Notes: a model not told the origin generated them from the sequence alone. A DNA stretch of 64,000 nt from Metabacillus schmidteae (GCF_903166545.1 NZ_CAESCH010000001.1:2608001-2672000), one strand, 5' to 3'; shown: positions 47,484-56,901, counted from the first letter of the stretch. Numbers and translations: made by a program.

Positions 47484-48524
47484 ATGATTACTGCTAAAGC
47501 ACGTGCTGTCGATGGTCCGGACAAACCGTTTCGAGCTGCTGAAATTAAACGACGTGATCTTGATTTACATGATGTTTTAATTGAAATTAAATTTGCAGGA
47601 ATATGTCATTCTGATATCCATACTGCGCACGGTGAGTGGGGTGAAGTGAACTATCCGCTCGTACCTGGACATGAAATAGCGGGAATTGTCACAGATGTTG
47701 GAGCCGAGGTTACAAAGTACAAGGTCGGTGACCGTGTTGGGGTCGGATGTATGGTTGACTCCTGCGGTGAATGTGAGAACTGCCGAAAAGGAGAAGAACA
47801 ATACTGTCTAAAAGGAAATATCCCTACATATGCGGGTGTTGACAAATACGGCGAGCCAACACAAGGAGGCTATTCTACACACATTGTCGTAACGGAAGAT
47901 TTTGTAGTCAAAATACCTGATAATATTGAACTTGATGTTGCAGCACCATTGCTTTGTGCAGGTATTACTACATATTCACCATTAAATCATTGGGGAGCAG
48001 GTCCAGGTAAAAAAGTAGCTGTAGTTGGTTTGGGTGGTCTTGGTCATATGGCCGTCAAGATTTCACACGCCATGGGTGCTGAAGTTACCGTGCTGTCACA
48101 AACATTGAAGAAAAAAGAAGATGGCTTGCAATTCGGTGCAGAAAACTATTATGCGACTAGCGACCCGGATACATTCCAGAATCTTGCTGGTACATTCGAT
48201 CTAATCATCAACACGGTAAGTGCGCAGATCGATATTAATGCTTACCTTTCACTATTAACACTGGATGGAACCCTAGTAAATGTTGGTGCTCCTGCAGAGC
48301 CATTGGCTGTTAATGTGTTCTCTCTTATTCCTCATCGCCGTTCGTTTGCAGGGTCAATGATTGGTGGTATCCGTGAGACTCAGGAAATGTTGGATTTCTG
48401 TGGAAAACATAATATTGTTCCTAATATAGAAGTGATATCAGCTGATCAAATTGACGAAGCATACGAACGTGTTTTAGCTTCAGATGTGAAGTATCGATTT
48501 GTTATTGATATTAGCACGATGTAA
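47484..48524 (+). CDS. Zinc-dependent alcohol/aldehyde dehydrogenase, AdhA/YahK type
   Basis: The 346-residue medium-chain dehydrogenase has catalytic zinc ligands C41 and H63-E64, structural zinc cysteines C94, C97, C100 and C108, and the nucleotide loop [13 protein letters not shown]. The closest functional parallel is AdhA of B. subtilis, an NADP-linked aldehyde reductase induced by aldehyde stress. Beside a betaine pathway that releases formaldehyde it may protect against that product (inference). AGGAGGT lies upstream of the ATG. Confidence 0.9.
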   Translation: MITAKARAVDGPDKPFRAAEIKRRDLDLHDVLIEIKFAGICHSDIHTAHGEWGEVNYPLVPGHEIAGIVTDVGAEVTKYKVGDRVGVGCMVDSCGECENCRKGEEQYCLKGNIPTYAGVDKYGEPTQGGYSTHIVVTEDFVVKIPDNIELDVAAPLLCAGITTYSPLNHWGAGPGKKVAVVGLGGLGHMAVKISHAMGAEVTVLSQTLKKKEDGLQFGAENYYATSDPDTFQNLAGTFDLIINTVSAQIDINAYLSLLTLDGTLVNVGAPAEPLAVNVFSLIPHRRSFAGSMIGGIRETQEMLDFCGKHNIVPNIEVISADQIDEAYERVLASDVKYRFVIDISTM

Positions 48525-48536
48525 GATGCCTATAAG

Positions 48537-48574
48537 AAAATGATCTGTTCATTTATTAATGAACAGATCATTTT
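48537..48574 (+). terminator. Terminator of the adh gene
   Basis: A perfect 17-bp stem around GATCTGTTC/GAACAGATC with a four-base loop. Confidence 0.88.
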
Positions 48575-48733
48575 CAGTTGATAATTAAAAGAAACTCTTT
48601 AATGCCAGAATATATAAGTCCATTAAAAATTAATTAAATTCCTTATCTTTCATTTATATAAATTATGTAGTCTTCTTCGATTTATATAGTTCATTTCTTG
48701 TAGATCATTAGTTTGGAAGCGAGGTTTTGTCTA

Positions 48734-49300
48734 ATGAGTTATTTTTTTATGATAAAAATGCAAAAATTAAAAGCCTCAGATATACGGGGCATTCAAATAC
48801 ACAATCAAGGGGAAAGAATGGAACAAACAATCTCCCATAATGGGTGTTTAAATTTAAACTATGATCTTGTTAATGAGGAAAAAATAGATTATTTGGAAGC
48901 TGTCGAAAAAAGACTAGACAACGTCGTTTTTTCCAAAAAGAAAATTCGAAAAGATGCAGTAAGACTATGTGAATTTCTTATCACTTCTGAAAAAGAGTTT
49001 TTTGATAGCATTTCAGATAAAGAAAAAAATAGGTTTTTTAAAAAGGGATTAGACTTTCTTCAAGACAAGTATGGAAAAGAAAATATCATCTATGCAAATG
49101 TTCATTACTATGAAAAAACTCCCCATATGCACGTAGGGTTTGTACCGATAACAGAAGATTTTAGACTTCATGCAAACTCTATATTTACAAGGTTACATTT
49201 GGCCATGCTTCAAGATGACATTCTTAATTATATGATGGAAGCCGGATTCGATTTAAAACGGTCAGATTCTAATAAACGGGAATATATATATGGTTTGTGA
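48734..49300 (+). CDS. MobV/Pre relaxase N-terminal domain, stand-alone
   Basis: The 188-residue protein matches the N-terminal catalytic part of Mob/Pre relaxases: MIKMQKLKASDIRGIQIHNQ at the start, NYDL, DAVRLCEFLITS and the metal-binding YYEKTPHMHVGFVP. Full MobV proteins are about 400 residues; the C-terminal half is missing and a stop follows directly. I see no oriT-like inverted repeat in the 160 bp before it. It may be a plasmid remnant in the chromosome or one of the small chromosomal Pre-like proteins. ATG at 48734 follows GCGAGG. Confidence 0.85.
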   Translation: MSYFFMIKMQKLKASDIRGIQIHNQGERMEQTISHNGCLNLNYDLVNEEKIDYLEAVEKRLDNVVFSKKKIRKDAVRLCEFLITSEKEFFDSISDKEKNRFFKKGLDFLQDKYGKENIIYANVHYYEKTPHMHVGFVPITEDFRLHANSIFTRLHLAMLQDDILNYMMEAGFDLKRSDSNKREYIYGL

Positions 49301-49522
49301 TTTTTAAGCATCAGATTACCTTCCCAAAATCTGTCATATTTCTGCCTCCTTCAATATTTTGCAAACCCTTTCTAACTTTTTTTAATATCAACTAATTTTA
49401 TACATAAATAGCAGGATTGTTATAGTTTTTAGTTGTTTCATTACTTCAATAATGTGAGGAGGATGTTTACACTATTGATATAGAAAGATTTGCATTTATT
49501 GATAAAAAGGGAGATGGTTCAG

Positions 49523-50344
49523 GTGACAACAAAATTAAAGACCATTACGAATGAACAAAAAGAACAGTTTGAAAAAGCAGGATATTTAATTGTAAAAGAA
49601 GTTTTTACGATAGAAGAAATTAAAGAGATTGATGAAAACTTTATGAGCATGAGTAATGAAGTAATTCCCGGATGTTTTGCTCCTGACCTAAGTCAGTCAT
49701 TAAAAGAAGGCGAAGGTGACCCTCTAAAACGATATCCCAGAATGATGCATCCACACCGTGTAAATGATGTTGCGATGAAATATATGCTACATCCTAAGGT
49801 TATGAAAATACTAGCCGATTTGTTTGAAGAAGAGGCGTTAGCCGCTCAAAGTATGTTTTACTTTAAACCACCTGGGGCACGGGGGCAGGCTCTTCACCAA
49901 GATAACTTTTATTTAAAGGTAGAACCTGGCACTTGCATTGCTGCTTGGACAGCTGTTGACAGTGCAGATCAAGAAAATGGTACATTACTCGTTGTACCGA
50001 AAACAAATAACGATGAACTTTATTGTCCTGAAAAAGCGGACGCTAAGGAATCATTTACAACTCACTATGTAAAAGTGCCTAAAGGATTAAAAGCTGAGCC
50101 AGCCATTTTAGATCAAGGAGATGTATTATTTTTTAATGGAAATTTAATTCACGGATCCTATCGAAACAAAACAAAAGATCGATTCAGAAAATCGTTTATA
50201 TGTCATTATGCCGGCGAGTCTACTACAAAGATAGGAAGTTTTTACAGTCCGTTATTTAAGGGAAATGGCAGCAAGGTAGAACCTGAAACAAATTTAGATT
50301 CAGGCCCGTGTGGAGAGGTTTTTGATGTAGAATATCCTCATTAA
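49523..50344 (+). CDS. Phytanoyl-CoA dioxygenase (PhyH) family protein
   Basis: The 273-residue Fe(II)/2-oxoglutarate oxygenase has the ligands H125 and D127 in LHQDNFYL and H210 in NLIHGSYRNKTKDRFRKSF, with the arginine for 2-oxoglutarate shortly after. Substrate cannot be told; relatives hydroxylate ectoine (EctD) or phytanoyl-CoA, and this one lacks obvious EctD signatures. The GTG at 49523 is nine bases behind AAAGGGAG; the ATG at 49514 sits on that site. It is followed by a TIM-barrel isomerase gene in the same direction, probably one operon. Confidence 0.85.
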   Translation: MTTKLKTITNEQKEQFEKAGYLIVKEVFTIEEIKEIDENFMSMSNEVIPGCFAPDLSQSLKEGEGDPLKRYPRMMHPHRVNDVAMKYMLHPKVMKILADLFEEEALAAQSMFYFKPPGARGQALHQDNFYLKVEPGTCIAAWTAVDSADQENGTLLVVPKTNNDELYCPEKADAKESFTTHYVKVPKGLKAEPAILDQGDVLFFNGNLIHGSYRNKTKDRFRKSFICHYAGESTTKIGSFYSPLFKGNGSKVEPETNLDSGPCGEVFDVEYPH

Positions 50345-50390
50345 TGAGTTACGATTGAATAGTAGAAATAAAGAAAAAGGAGATAAAAAA

Positions 50391-51245
50391 GTGAAAATTG
50401 ATATCCAACAGTCCTGGTGGGCTATGAATGGACTAGGCAATGATAATAGAGAGTGGACGATGGAAGAAAAGTTTGAAAAAATAGCCGAAGCAGGCTTTAC
50501 GGGTATCATGGGGGAGCTTCCGGAAGAACATGATATGGATAAATGGAGACGGTTACTTGATGAGTATCAGTTTAGCTTTGGAATACATTCTTTTCCATCC
50601 AAAAGAGAAGATCTTCAACAACTCCTAACAAAAGCGAAAGAATTTGGAGTACAATACGTAAGTTCTCAAGTTATGGATGATTTTATTATCGGAGAAGAAG
50701 CAGTTCAGTTATTAAAAAGTCTAGTTGACGAGGCAAAAAAAGTAAATATCCCCTATTTTGTGGAAACTCATCGAGGAAGAATTACTCAAGACTTGATTAG
50801 AACTGTGAACTATGTAAAAGAAATTTCGGATTTACGTTTAACCGTCGATTTATCACATTATGTTGTAGCTGGTGAAGGGTGTCACTCAAAAAAAGCAGAA
50901 GAATGTTTTGATATCCTTTTAAAAAGAACGTCCTCAATCCATGCACGTGTATCGAATGGACATCAAATTCAAATTGATATTGGGTCAGACGGTAACCATC
51001 CAATGACGGAAAGATTCGTAAAATGGTGGGAAAAAGGTATGTCATACTGGTTGCAGGAAGCAAATCAAGGGGATGTTCTTCCTCTTGTCTGTGAGCTTGG
51101 ACCACCAGATTATTCAATCACAAAACATACATCTATCGATACGATTGAGATATCAGATCGCTGGGAACAAGCGATTGTGTTTAAACGGATTTTAGAAGAA
51201 GCATGGGGAAGAGTAGTTCAAAGTCACTCTTCAGTTACAAGATAA
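50391..51245 (+). CDS. Sugar phosphate isomerase/epimerase-like TIM-barrel protein
   Basis: The 284-residue AP-endonuclease-2-fold protein has metal-binding candidates E in FVETHRGR, D/H in TVDLSHY, H in SIHARVSNGH and E in VCELGPPDY. Members isomerise sugars, inositols or related polyols. Start is GTG at 50391 behind AAAAGGAGA. It lies 46 bp after the PhyH gene. Such oxygenase-isomerase pairs are seen in sugar-acid operons; the substrate is unknown. Confidence 0.85.
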   Translation: MKIDIQQSWWAMNGLGNDNREWTMEEKFEKIAEAGFTGIMGELPEEHDMDKWRRLLDEYQFSFGIHSFPSKREDLQQLLTKAKEFGVQYVSSQVMDDFIIGEEAVQLLKSLVDEAKKVNIPYFVETHRGRITQDLIRTVNYVKEISDLRLTVDLSHYVVAGEGCHSKKAEECFDILLKRTSSIHARVSNGHQIQIDIGSDGNHPMTERFVKWWEKGMSYWLQEANQGDVLPLVCELGPPDYSITKHTSIDTIEISDRWEQAIVFKRILEEAWGRVVQSHSSVTR

Positions 51246-51571
51246 GATTCTTTTCTTTATAAAAATAGTCAATGTTTAGTAGTTGAAGCGCCTTCCTGGT
51301 ACATGGGTAGGTGCTTATTTTTGTTTAAAATTGTTTTTTTAAACAAGGTTAAAGGTTATGGTAAAATTAGGATAGATAATGAAGGTCACTACCGAAGAAT
51401 GTTTCCTAAAACTTTTTGGTAAGGGGAGGACTGACGAGACAATATGGATTTTAGCATGCTCCATTATATTCGTATTGGTTAAGGATATCCTTCTTAATTT
51501 AAAAGGTAACGAGGCAATCTTAGTGAACTCTTTGAGTAAACTATACATCTAATTTTCAAAGGAGATTTAAA
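51246..51571. other. Intergenic stretch before the LprI-type lipoprotein
   Basis: It contains the terminator at 51286-51322 and the lipoprotein promoter region. I see no open frame with a ribosome site and no repeat. Confidence 0.45.
51286..51323 (+). terminator. Terminator of the PhyH-isomerase pair
   Basis: AAGCGCCT and AGGTGCTT (one wobble) form the stem, followed by T5. Confidence 0.65.
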
Positions 51572-52225
51572 ATGAATACCAATCGAAAATTCTCAATCCT
51601 AATAGGAACAGTTTTATTAGGATTATTGACTGCTTGTGGAGACTCAAGTACGGAGTCAAATGCTAAACCTTCAGAAAACAATACATCCCAAAATGAAAAC
51701 GTTGACTCAAATACTATAGATGTTCCAGAGGAAAATGAGGAAGCAGCACAATATCCTTCTGAAAGTACTAAAAACAACGAGCAAAATGAGCAAGAAAAGA
51801 ATTCGAATTCAACATCTACAAGTTCAAATGATGTAGAGACATCTAAGTCCGGTAATAATAATAAAATGACTGAAAGTAAAAAAGGTGAATACCTAAAGAA
51901 ATTAAATAAGATGGAAGAAGCAGACAGATACGCAGAAGTTAAAACAACTATGGTAGAAATGGAAGAACAAGAGGAGGAACGATATAAAAAATGGGATAAG
52001 GAATTGAATGAAATTTATGGTGTATTGAAAGAAAAGCTTGATGCTGAACAAATGGAAAAATTAAGAGAAGAGCAGAGAAATTGGATAAAAGAGAGAGATG
52101 AAGTTGCAAAAGCATCTTCACTAAAATATGAAGGCGGCTCGACAGAATCATTAGAATATGTGGCTACACAAGCAAGTCTAACAAGAGAAAGATGCTATGA
52201 GTTAGTTGCTAAATATATGAAGTGA
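51572..52225 (+). CDS. LprI-like (DUF1311) lipoprotein
   Basis: The 217-residue protein has a lipoprotein signal (SILIGTVLLGLLTACG with C22), a long Asn/Ser/Glu-rich low-complexity linker (about 25-105) and a C-terminal LprI/DUF1311 domain with YKKWDKELNEIYGVLKEKL, REEQRNWIKERD and YVATQASLTRERCYEL. LprI of mycobacteria inhibits lysozyme; Gram-positive relatives are mostly uncharacterised. It is expected to be tethered on the outer face of the membrane. AAAGGAGAT precedes the ATG. Confidence 0.9.
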   Translation: MNTNRKFSILIGTVLLGLLTACGDSSTESNAKPSENNTSQNENVDSNTIDVPEENEEAAQYPSESTKNNEQNEQEKNSNSTSTSSNDVETSKSGNNNKMTESKKGEYLKKLNKMEEADRYAEVKTTMVEMEEQEEERYKKWDKELNEIYGVLKEKLDAEQMEKLREEQRNWIKERDEVAKASSLKYEGGSTESLEYVATQASLTRERCYELVAKYMK

Positions 52226-52265
52226 TTTTCTTCTCAAACATTTATGAAAAAATGAGCATTAAAAT

Positions 52266-52287
52266 AAAACCACTCTTAGTGGTTTTT
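52266..52287. terminator. Bidirectional terminator
   Basis: AAAACCACT and AGTGGTTTT form a perfect 9-bp stem with a three-base loop; it overlaps the stop of the minus-strand gene. Confidence 0.8.
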
Positions 52288-52444
52288 ATTTTCGCATTGC
52301 TCCTGCCTCCCGAGAAGTCATTGCACCTTGTCCTTCGTTTACATCTTTTTGGATTTCTTGTTTTACCTTTTGTGCATCAGTTCCGGCAAATTCTGCTTTC
52401 ATAGTAGAATTTATGTTGGCTGTAGCCTGTTGATCCTGTCGCAT
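52286..52444 (-). CDS. Small polar protein (52 aa), possibly gamma-SASP-like
   Basis: The protein starts MRQDQQATANINSTMKAEFA and contains EFAGTDAQKVKQE, similar to the repeat core of gamma-type spore protein SspE (EFASETDAQQVR), then ends GAMTSREAGAMRK. AAGGAGGA lies six bases before the ATG, so expression is very likely. Only one repeat-like block is present, so the link to SspE is tentative. Confidence 0.6.
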   Translation of the reverse strand: MRQDQQATANINSTMKAEFAGTDAQKVKQEIQKDVNEGQGAMTSREAGAMRK

Positions 52445-52697
52445 AGATGTCCTCCTTTAATCAATTAAACAATCTTATTATTGACAAAAAAACTTATCAA
52501 ATTCCATAAGAGAAAAGAAACACAGGAATTCAATCCTTGATCAGTTAACGGATAAAATATAAAAAAAGCTCACTATATAGTGGGCTCTATTTATATGCGC
52601 AATATAAAAAGCAATTATTTTTCTAAAAGACATCCTTATAGTTAATTAAGTCTTGCCTGCAAAATTTTTCTCATGCAATGTCTTAATTATGTAAGTA

Positions 52698-52841
52698 TTA
52701 ATTTTGAGCTGAATGGAAATATCCACATTTCGCACAAGAAATTGAGCCAGAAACGTAATTAACTGAATAAGGGTTATTTTTATTACATTGAGGACAGAAC
52801 TTGAAAACGGATTGTGTCTTTTTTGTAATGGTCTTAATCAC
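52698..52841 (-). CDS. Zinc-ribbon microprotein (47 aa)
   Basis: The frame contains two CxxC knuckles, CPQC and CAKC, spaced by 20 residues in a zinc-ribbon arrangement. The best start is GTG at 52841 behind AAAGGTGG; an in-frame ATG at 52859 overlaps that site. No partner is evident. It is distinct in sequence from the zinc ribbon at 7279. Confidence 0.6.
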   Translation of the reverse strand: MIKTITKKTQSVFKFCPQCNKNNPYSVNYVSGSISCAKCGYFHSAQN

Positions 52842-53137
52842 GTTTACACCACCTTTCATTAAATTTATATTGTTGGAATAAGGAATAAATGACAAGTGGT
52901 TAAAATAAAAAATACTTTAGGAGAATTCAAATGTCAAGCGGTTAAAATTTCTATGTAAATACCAAGAAAAAGTTATATATTTTTAACTTATTTACTGAGA
53001 AAGATGCTTCTCGACTCTCGGACAACTTTCCTAAAAATGAGCACGAAGCTCTATTTACTATATATTAGAAAGTTTTAACATGAACCCTTTTATGGATGCA
53101 TACTATTTATCAAGGTCTTTTTAGAAGGAGGTCTAAA

Positions 53138-53383
53138 ATGAACAGTAATAAATCGGCATTTACGACTTTAAAAGCGTATAAACCCTTTCATGGCTTGTAT
53201 GATCCTTGCAGACCAATTGGAATAAAGTACTATTCGACACCTCCACACCTATATATAGGATTTCAACAACCAAATATGCCACAATTTTCACCAGCTGAAG
53301 CCTTAAAAAAAGGAACTTTGTGGCCTGCCTTTTGGGATTATTATGAAAACCCATATGAAGGGAAAAAGAGGGATCAATCATGA
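53138..53383 (+). CDS. cotJA: Spore coat-associated protein CotJA
   Basis: The 81-residue proline/aromatic-rich protein (YKPFHGLYDPCRPIGIKYY, TPPHLYIGFQQPNMPQF, ALKKGTLWPAFWDYY) matches CotJA, first gene of the SigE-controlled cotJ operon. The ATG at 53138 has AAGGAGGT in front. It overlaps cotJB by four bases. Confidence 0.94.
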   Translation: MNSNKSAFTTLKAYKPFHGLYDPCRPIGIKYYSTPPHLYIGFQQPNMPQFSPAEALKKGTLWPAFWDYYENPYEGKKRDQS

Positions 53384-53640
53384 AACAATTACCTCCACAA
53401 TATTATGAAGATTTAAAGGAAATTCAAGCCATTGATTTTGTACTTGTTGAATTAACGCTTTATTTAGATACTCATCCGAGTGATCAGCAGGCGATGATAC
53501 AATTTAATGAATATGCTCAATATTCAAAACAACTAAAACAGAATTTTGAAGCAAAATATGGACCTTTACAACAATTTGGAAATAGCTTTACAGATGCGAA
53601 TTGGAGTTGGGGAACAACTCCATGGCCTTGGCAAATTTAG
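53380..53640 (+). CDS. cotJB: Spore coat protein CotJB
   Basis: The 86-residue helical protein (IQAIDFVLVELTLYLDTHPSD, ending in WGTTPWPWQI) matches CotJB. It starts within the stop of cotJA (ATGA) and precedes cotJC by 19 bp. Confidence 0.94.
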   Translation: MKQLPPQYYEDLKEIQAIDFVLVELTLYLDTHPSDQQAMIQFNEYAQYSKQLKQNFEAKYGPLQQFGNSFTDANWSWGTTPWPWQI

Positions 53641-53659
53641 GTGAGAAAGGAGAGAGTAT

Positions 53660-54229
53660 ATGTGGTTTTATGAGAAGAAATTACAATATCCGGTTAAAGT
53701 AAGCACATGTAACCCGACTCTTGCCAAATATCTTATGGAACAATACGGAGGAGCAGATGGAGAACTGGCAGCTGCACTTCGATATTTAAACCAACGATAT
53801 ACAATTCCAGATAAAGTTGTGGGATTATTAAATGATATCGGCACTGAAGAATTTGCTCATCTCGAAATGATTGCAACAATGATTTATAAACTTACAAAAG
53901 ATGCTACACCTGAGCAATTGAAAGAAGCTGGATTAACAGAACATTATGTGAACCATGACAGTGCGCTTTATTATAATAATGCTGCCGGTGTTCCTTTCAC
54001 AGCAACCTATATCCAAGCAAAAGGAGACCCAATTGCCGATCTCTATGAAGATATTGCTGCAGAAGAAAAAGCAAGAGCTACATACCAATGGCTAATAGAC
54101 ATATCAGATGATCCAGATTTAAACGACAGTCTGAGATTTTTAAGAGAGCGTGAAATTATACATTCACAACGTTTTCGTGAAGCTGTAGAAATATTAAAAG
54201 AAGAGAGAGACAGGAAAAAGATTTTTTAA
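53660..54229 (+). CDS. cotJC: Spore coat protein CotJC, manganese-catalase family
   Basis: The 189-residue four-helix protein has the dimanganese ligands expected in GTEEFAHLEM, AAEEKARATYQW and REIIHSQRF. CotJC is a coat-associated manganese catalase homologue. Although it could remove peroxide, its operon ties it to the spore, not to the sarcosine oxidase upstream. GAGAAAGGAGAG precedes the ATG. Confidence 0.95.
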   Translation: MWFYEKKLQYPVKVSTCNPTLAKYLMEQYGGADGELAAALRYLNQRYTIPDKVVGLLNDIGTEEFAHLEMIATMIYKLTKDATPEQLKEAGLTEHYVNHDSALYYNNAAGVPFTATYIQAKGDPIADLYEDIAAEEKARATYQWLIDISDDPDLNDSLRFLREREIIHSQRFREAVEILKEERDRKKIF

Positions 54230-54289
54230 TAAGTTGTAAAATGAAAGTACCGGTTCTTCATGTTGTTGATTAGTTTAAAACGGTTTAAA

Positions 54290-54319
54290 GGAAGATCGAT
54301 GAGTCGGTCTTCTTTTTAT
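54290..54319 (+). terminator. Terminator of cotJABC
   Basis: GAAGATCGA and TCGGTCTTC (one wobble) form the stem, followed by T5. Confidence 0.75.
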
Positions 54320-54504
54320 TTGAAGATAATAGTTTCCTAGTTATATTAGAAACCTCTTTAATAACAATAGCACTTATAGTTACAAATATATGTTACTAAT
54401 TGTAATGTTTCTAACTATTATTCAGAATTTCAGATAACAAAAGATGTATGCCATAAGTCATATTTCTTGTATAATACAAGAAAAAAACAAATACGAGGCA
54501 TAAA

Positions 54505-55752
54505 ATGAAATATAAATTCGCTTTTGTTAGTCCAAAAGTTTCCCTTGAAAAAAAACAATTACTTGAAAAGCATTTATTTAATGAAAATCTTCAGAGATGC
54601 AAGCTTTTTGCCAGCATTGTCATTTTGTTTGAAAGTATTTTGATTTTGATGAATTTGTCATCTATGTTTCAGAGTCAAGGGGAAATTGTAATAAATCCTT
54701 ATTTAATGTTGTATTGCTTATTGTTAATAATGAGTTCTTTCATGCTTTTATACATACGTCTTTTTGAAAAAAGAACTTCTTATACAAAAGCTCAATATAA
54801 AAGGTTTAAGGTCGGACTATTAAGTTTTGTTAATTTCTTTTTAGTATGGGGATCTGTTGTTACACTGATTGATCAAAAAGAATATGGACATGTTATGGCA
54901 TTTGCGGTTAACTTTATGTGTGTATCCATTCTTTTTCACGCTTCAAACCGGACAATCCTATTATTGTACATACTGCCTATTAGTGTGCTGCTTATTGGTT
55001 TACCTTTTTTTCAATCTTCAGACGCTATATTAACGGGACACTACATCAATCTTTCTGTCTTTTTATTTTTTTGTTGGTTGGCGTCAAGAATGTTATATAT
55101 CAGCCAATCTACCAATTTTTTTAATAAGCTGCTCCTAACAGAGACGAACAGTAATCTAGCATTGAAAATCGAAGAAAATGAAAAGATTAATCAGCAGTTG
55201 GCAAAAGCAAATGAACAGCTCAAGGAAATGACGATTATTGATGAATTAACCAATATTCCAAATCGAAGAGGTTTTCAGCAATATATACAGGAATCATTGA
55301 CTTACAGCAATGGAAAACGGAAACTTTCTATTATCATGATTGATATTGATGCGTTTAAATTATTCAATGATAATTATGGACATTTGGAAGGGGATAAGAT
55401 AATTAAGTCAGTTGCACAAATGATACAAAATCATGTAATAGATTCCTCATTTAGCATTTCTGCCCGGTTTGGAGGGGAAGAGTTTGTAATTGCTGTATTT
55501 GACAGGAATGACTTAGAAATCGACAAACTTGCAGAAGACATAAGAATAGCTATTTATGCAGCTGAAATTCCGCATGAATATTCTCCTGTTACAAATCATG
55601 TGACAATAAGTGTTGGTATTGCAACTGATTATGTTAAGAATGAAAATGACATTCCACAGTTGCTGGAACATGCTGATCATGCTCTTTATCGATCAAAATC
55701 AAATGGAAAAAATCGTGTAGAGCGACTTGAAAAGAGTAGAGTACTAGGTTAG
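54505..55752 (+). CDS. Membrane diguanylate cyclase (GGDEF)
   Basis: Six hydrophobic helices (about residues 35-205) are followed by a coiled coil (about 215-245) and a GGDEF domain with the active site G323-G-E-E-F in RFGGEEFVIA and DELTNIPNRRGF at its start. The intact signature predicts synthesis of cyclic di-GMP. A classical RxxD inhibition site is not obvious before the GGEEF motif. No EAL domain or receptor gene is adjacent. Confidence 0.93.
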   Translation: MKYKFAFVSPKVSLEKKQLLEKHLFNENLQRCKLFASIVILFESILILMNLSSMFQSQGEIVINPYLMLYCLLLIMSSFMLLYIRLFEKRTSYTKAQYKRFKVGLLSFVNFFLVWGSVVTLIDQKEYGHVMAFAVNFMCVSILFHASNRTILLLYILPISVLLIGLPFFQSSDAILTGHYINLSVFLFFCWLASRMLYISQSTNFFNKLLLTETNSNLALKIEENEKINQQLAKANEQLKEMTIIDELTNIPNRRGFQQYIQESLTYSNGKRKLSIIMIDIDAFKLFNDNYGHLEGDKIIKSVAQMIQNHVIDSSFSISARFGGEEFVIAVFDRNDLEIDKLAEDIRIAIYAAEIPHEYSPVTNHVTISVGIATDYVKNENDIPQLLEHADHALYRSKSNGKNRVERLEKSRVLG

Positions 55753-55770
55753 AAAAGAAACATCTTAACT

Positions 55771-55810
55771 AACAAGACAGGTTGATTTAATAACGTGTCT
55801 TGTTTTGTTT
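55771..55810 (+). terminator. Terminator of the diguanylate cyclase gene
   Basis: AACAAGACAGGTT pairs with AACGTGTCTTGTT, followed by a T-rich run. Confidence 0.75.
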
Positions 55811-55831
55811 TAAATAGTCTAAGTTTTATAG

Positions 55832-55865
55832 AGCATTTCTCTCAAAAGAGGAAATGCTTTTTATT
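55832..55865 (+). terminator. Second tandem terminator
   Basis: AGCATTTCTCTC and GAGGAAATGCT form the stem with one bulge, then T5. The remaining bases to 56108 are very AT-rich and show nothing else. Confidence 0.75.
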
Positions 55866-56108
55866 TTGTTCAAAATCATTTATCAATAAAAATAAAATAA
55901 TATTTAATAAAAATTTATTGCTAATCAATAAATAATATGTTAATTTCAAAATGACAATAATTAATGAGTTGTTTATCTTTAAACAAGTGTCAGCTCTTTT
56001 AAAATGATAGCAGTTACTGCATTGGAAAATAAATTATATCTGCAGTCTAAAATTATACCCTGTTGGTAATTAGAGAGAACAACTATCCTCGAAAGGCGGA
56101 AATTTTAA

Positions 56109-56864
56109 ATGAAAATCCCATTTTTAAATCATATACATTCACTGGAGTCCTTTCAGTATCCAGAAGAAAATATACCGCACCATATAGCAATAATCATGGA
56201 CGGAAACGGACGTTGGGCCGAAAAGCGTGGCATGCCAAGAGCGGCTGGTCATAAAGAAGGAGTATCTACAGTCGTGAAAATTGTCAAGGCAGCAGTCAAA
56301 TGTAAGGTAAAGGTTTTGACACTATATACGTTTTCCACGGAAAACTGGAAACGTCCAAAACCCGAAATAGACTTTATATTAAGACTTCCCAAGGAGTTCT
56401 TAACTATTTATCTACCAGAGCTTATATCTAATAATGTTAGAATTGAGGCAATTGGTAATATGGATATGCTTCCAGCATATACTCGTGAAGCCGTACAGTA
56501 TGCCATCAACAGAACGCGGGAAAATAACGGTCTTCAGCTGAATATTGCGCTTAATTACGGAAGCAGACACGAGATTTTAAATGCCATGAAACAGATGTTC
56601 TTGGATATAAACAATGCGAAATTGTCACTGGAAGATCTAGATGACCAGGTATTTTCAGGATACCTTAATACAGCTGGGCTAAAAGATCCTGATCTACTTA
56701 TACGTACCGGAGGAGAAAAACGATTGAGCAATTTCCTGCTTTGGCAGCTTGCATATACGGAGTTCTGGTTTACTGATGTGCTTTGGCCAGATTTCTCTGA
56801 GAAAGAATTTATTCAGGCATTGGAAGAATACCAGACACGAAAAAGAAGGTATGGCGGGATATAA
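56109..56864 (+). CDS. Isoprenyl transferase, UppS paralogue
   Basis: The 251-residue cis-prenyltransferase has D31 in IIMDGNGRWAEKRG and the C-terminal RTGGEKRLSNFLLWQLAY and WPDF. Canonical UppS reads RTSGExRxSNF; glycine replaces serine here. It lies alone rather than in the frr-uppS-cdsA-dxr block, so it is most likely a second enzyme, perhaps making a different polyprenyl chain length. AAAGGCGG precedes the ATG. Confidence 0.9.
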   Translation: MKIPFLNHIHSLESFQYPEENIPHHIAIIMDGNGRWAEKRGMPRAAGHKEGVSTVVKIVKAAVKCKVKVLTLYTFSTENWKRPKPEIDFILRLPKEFLTIYLPELISNNVRIEAIGNMDMLPAYTREAVQYAINRTRENNGLQLNIALNYGSRHEILNAMKQMFLDINNAKLSLEDLDDQVFSGYLNTAGLKDPDLLIRTGGEKRLSNFLLWQLAYTEFWFTDVLWPDFSEKEFIQALEEYQTRKRRYGGI

Positions 56865-56901
56865 TGTAGTAAATTGAACAAGAAGGGAAAAAACTGCAAT
56901 T

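Noticed and set aside
53660..54229. CotJC catalase as detoxifier of sarcosine oxidase peroxide
   Set aside because: It is the third gene of the conserved spore cotJ operon about 20 kb away, so no special link is supported.
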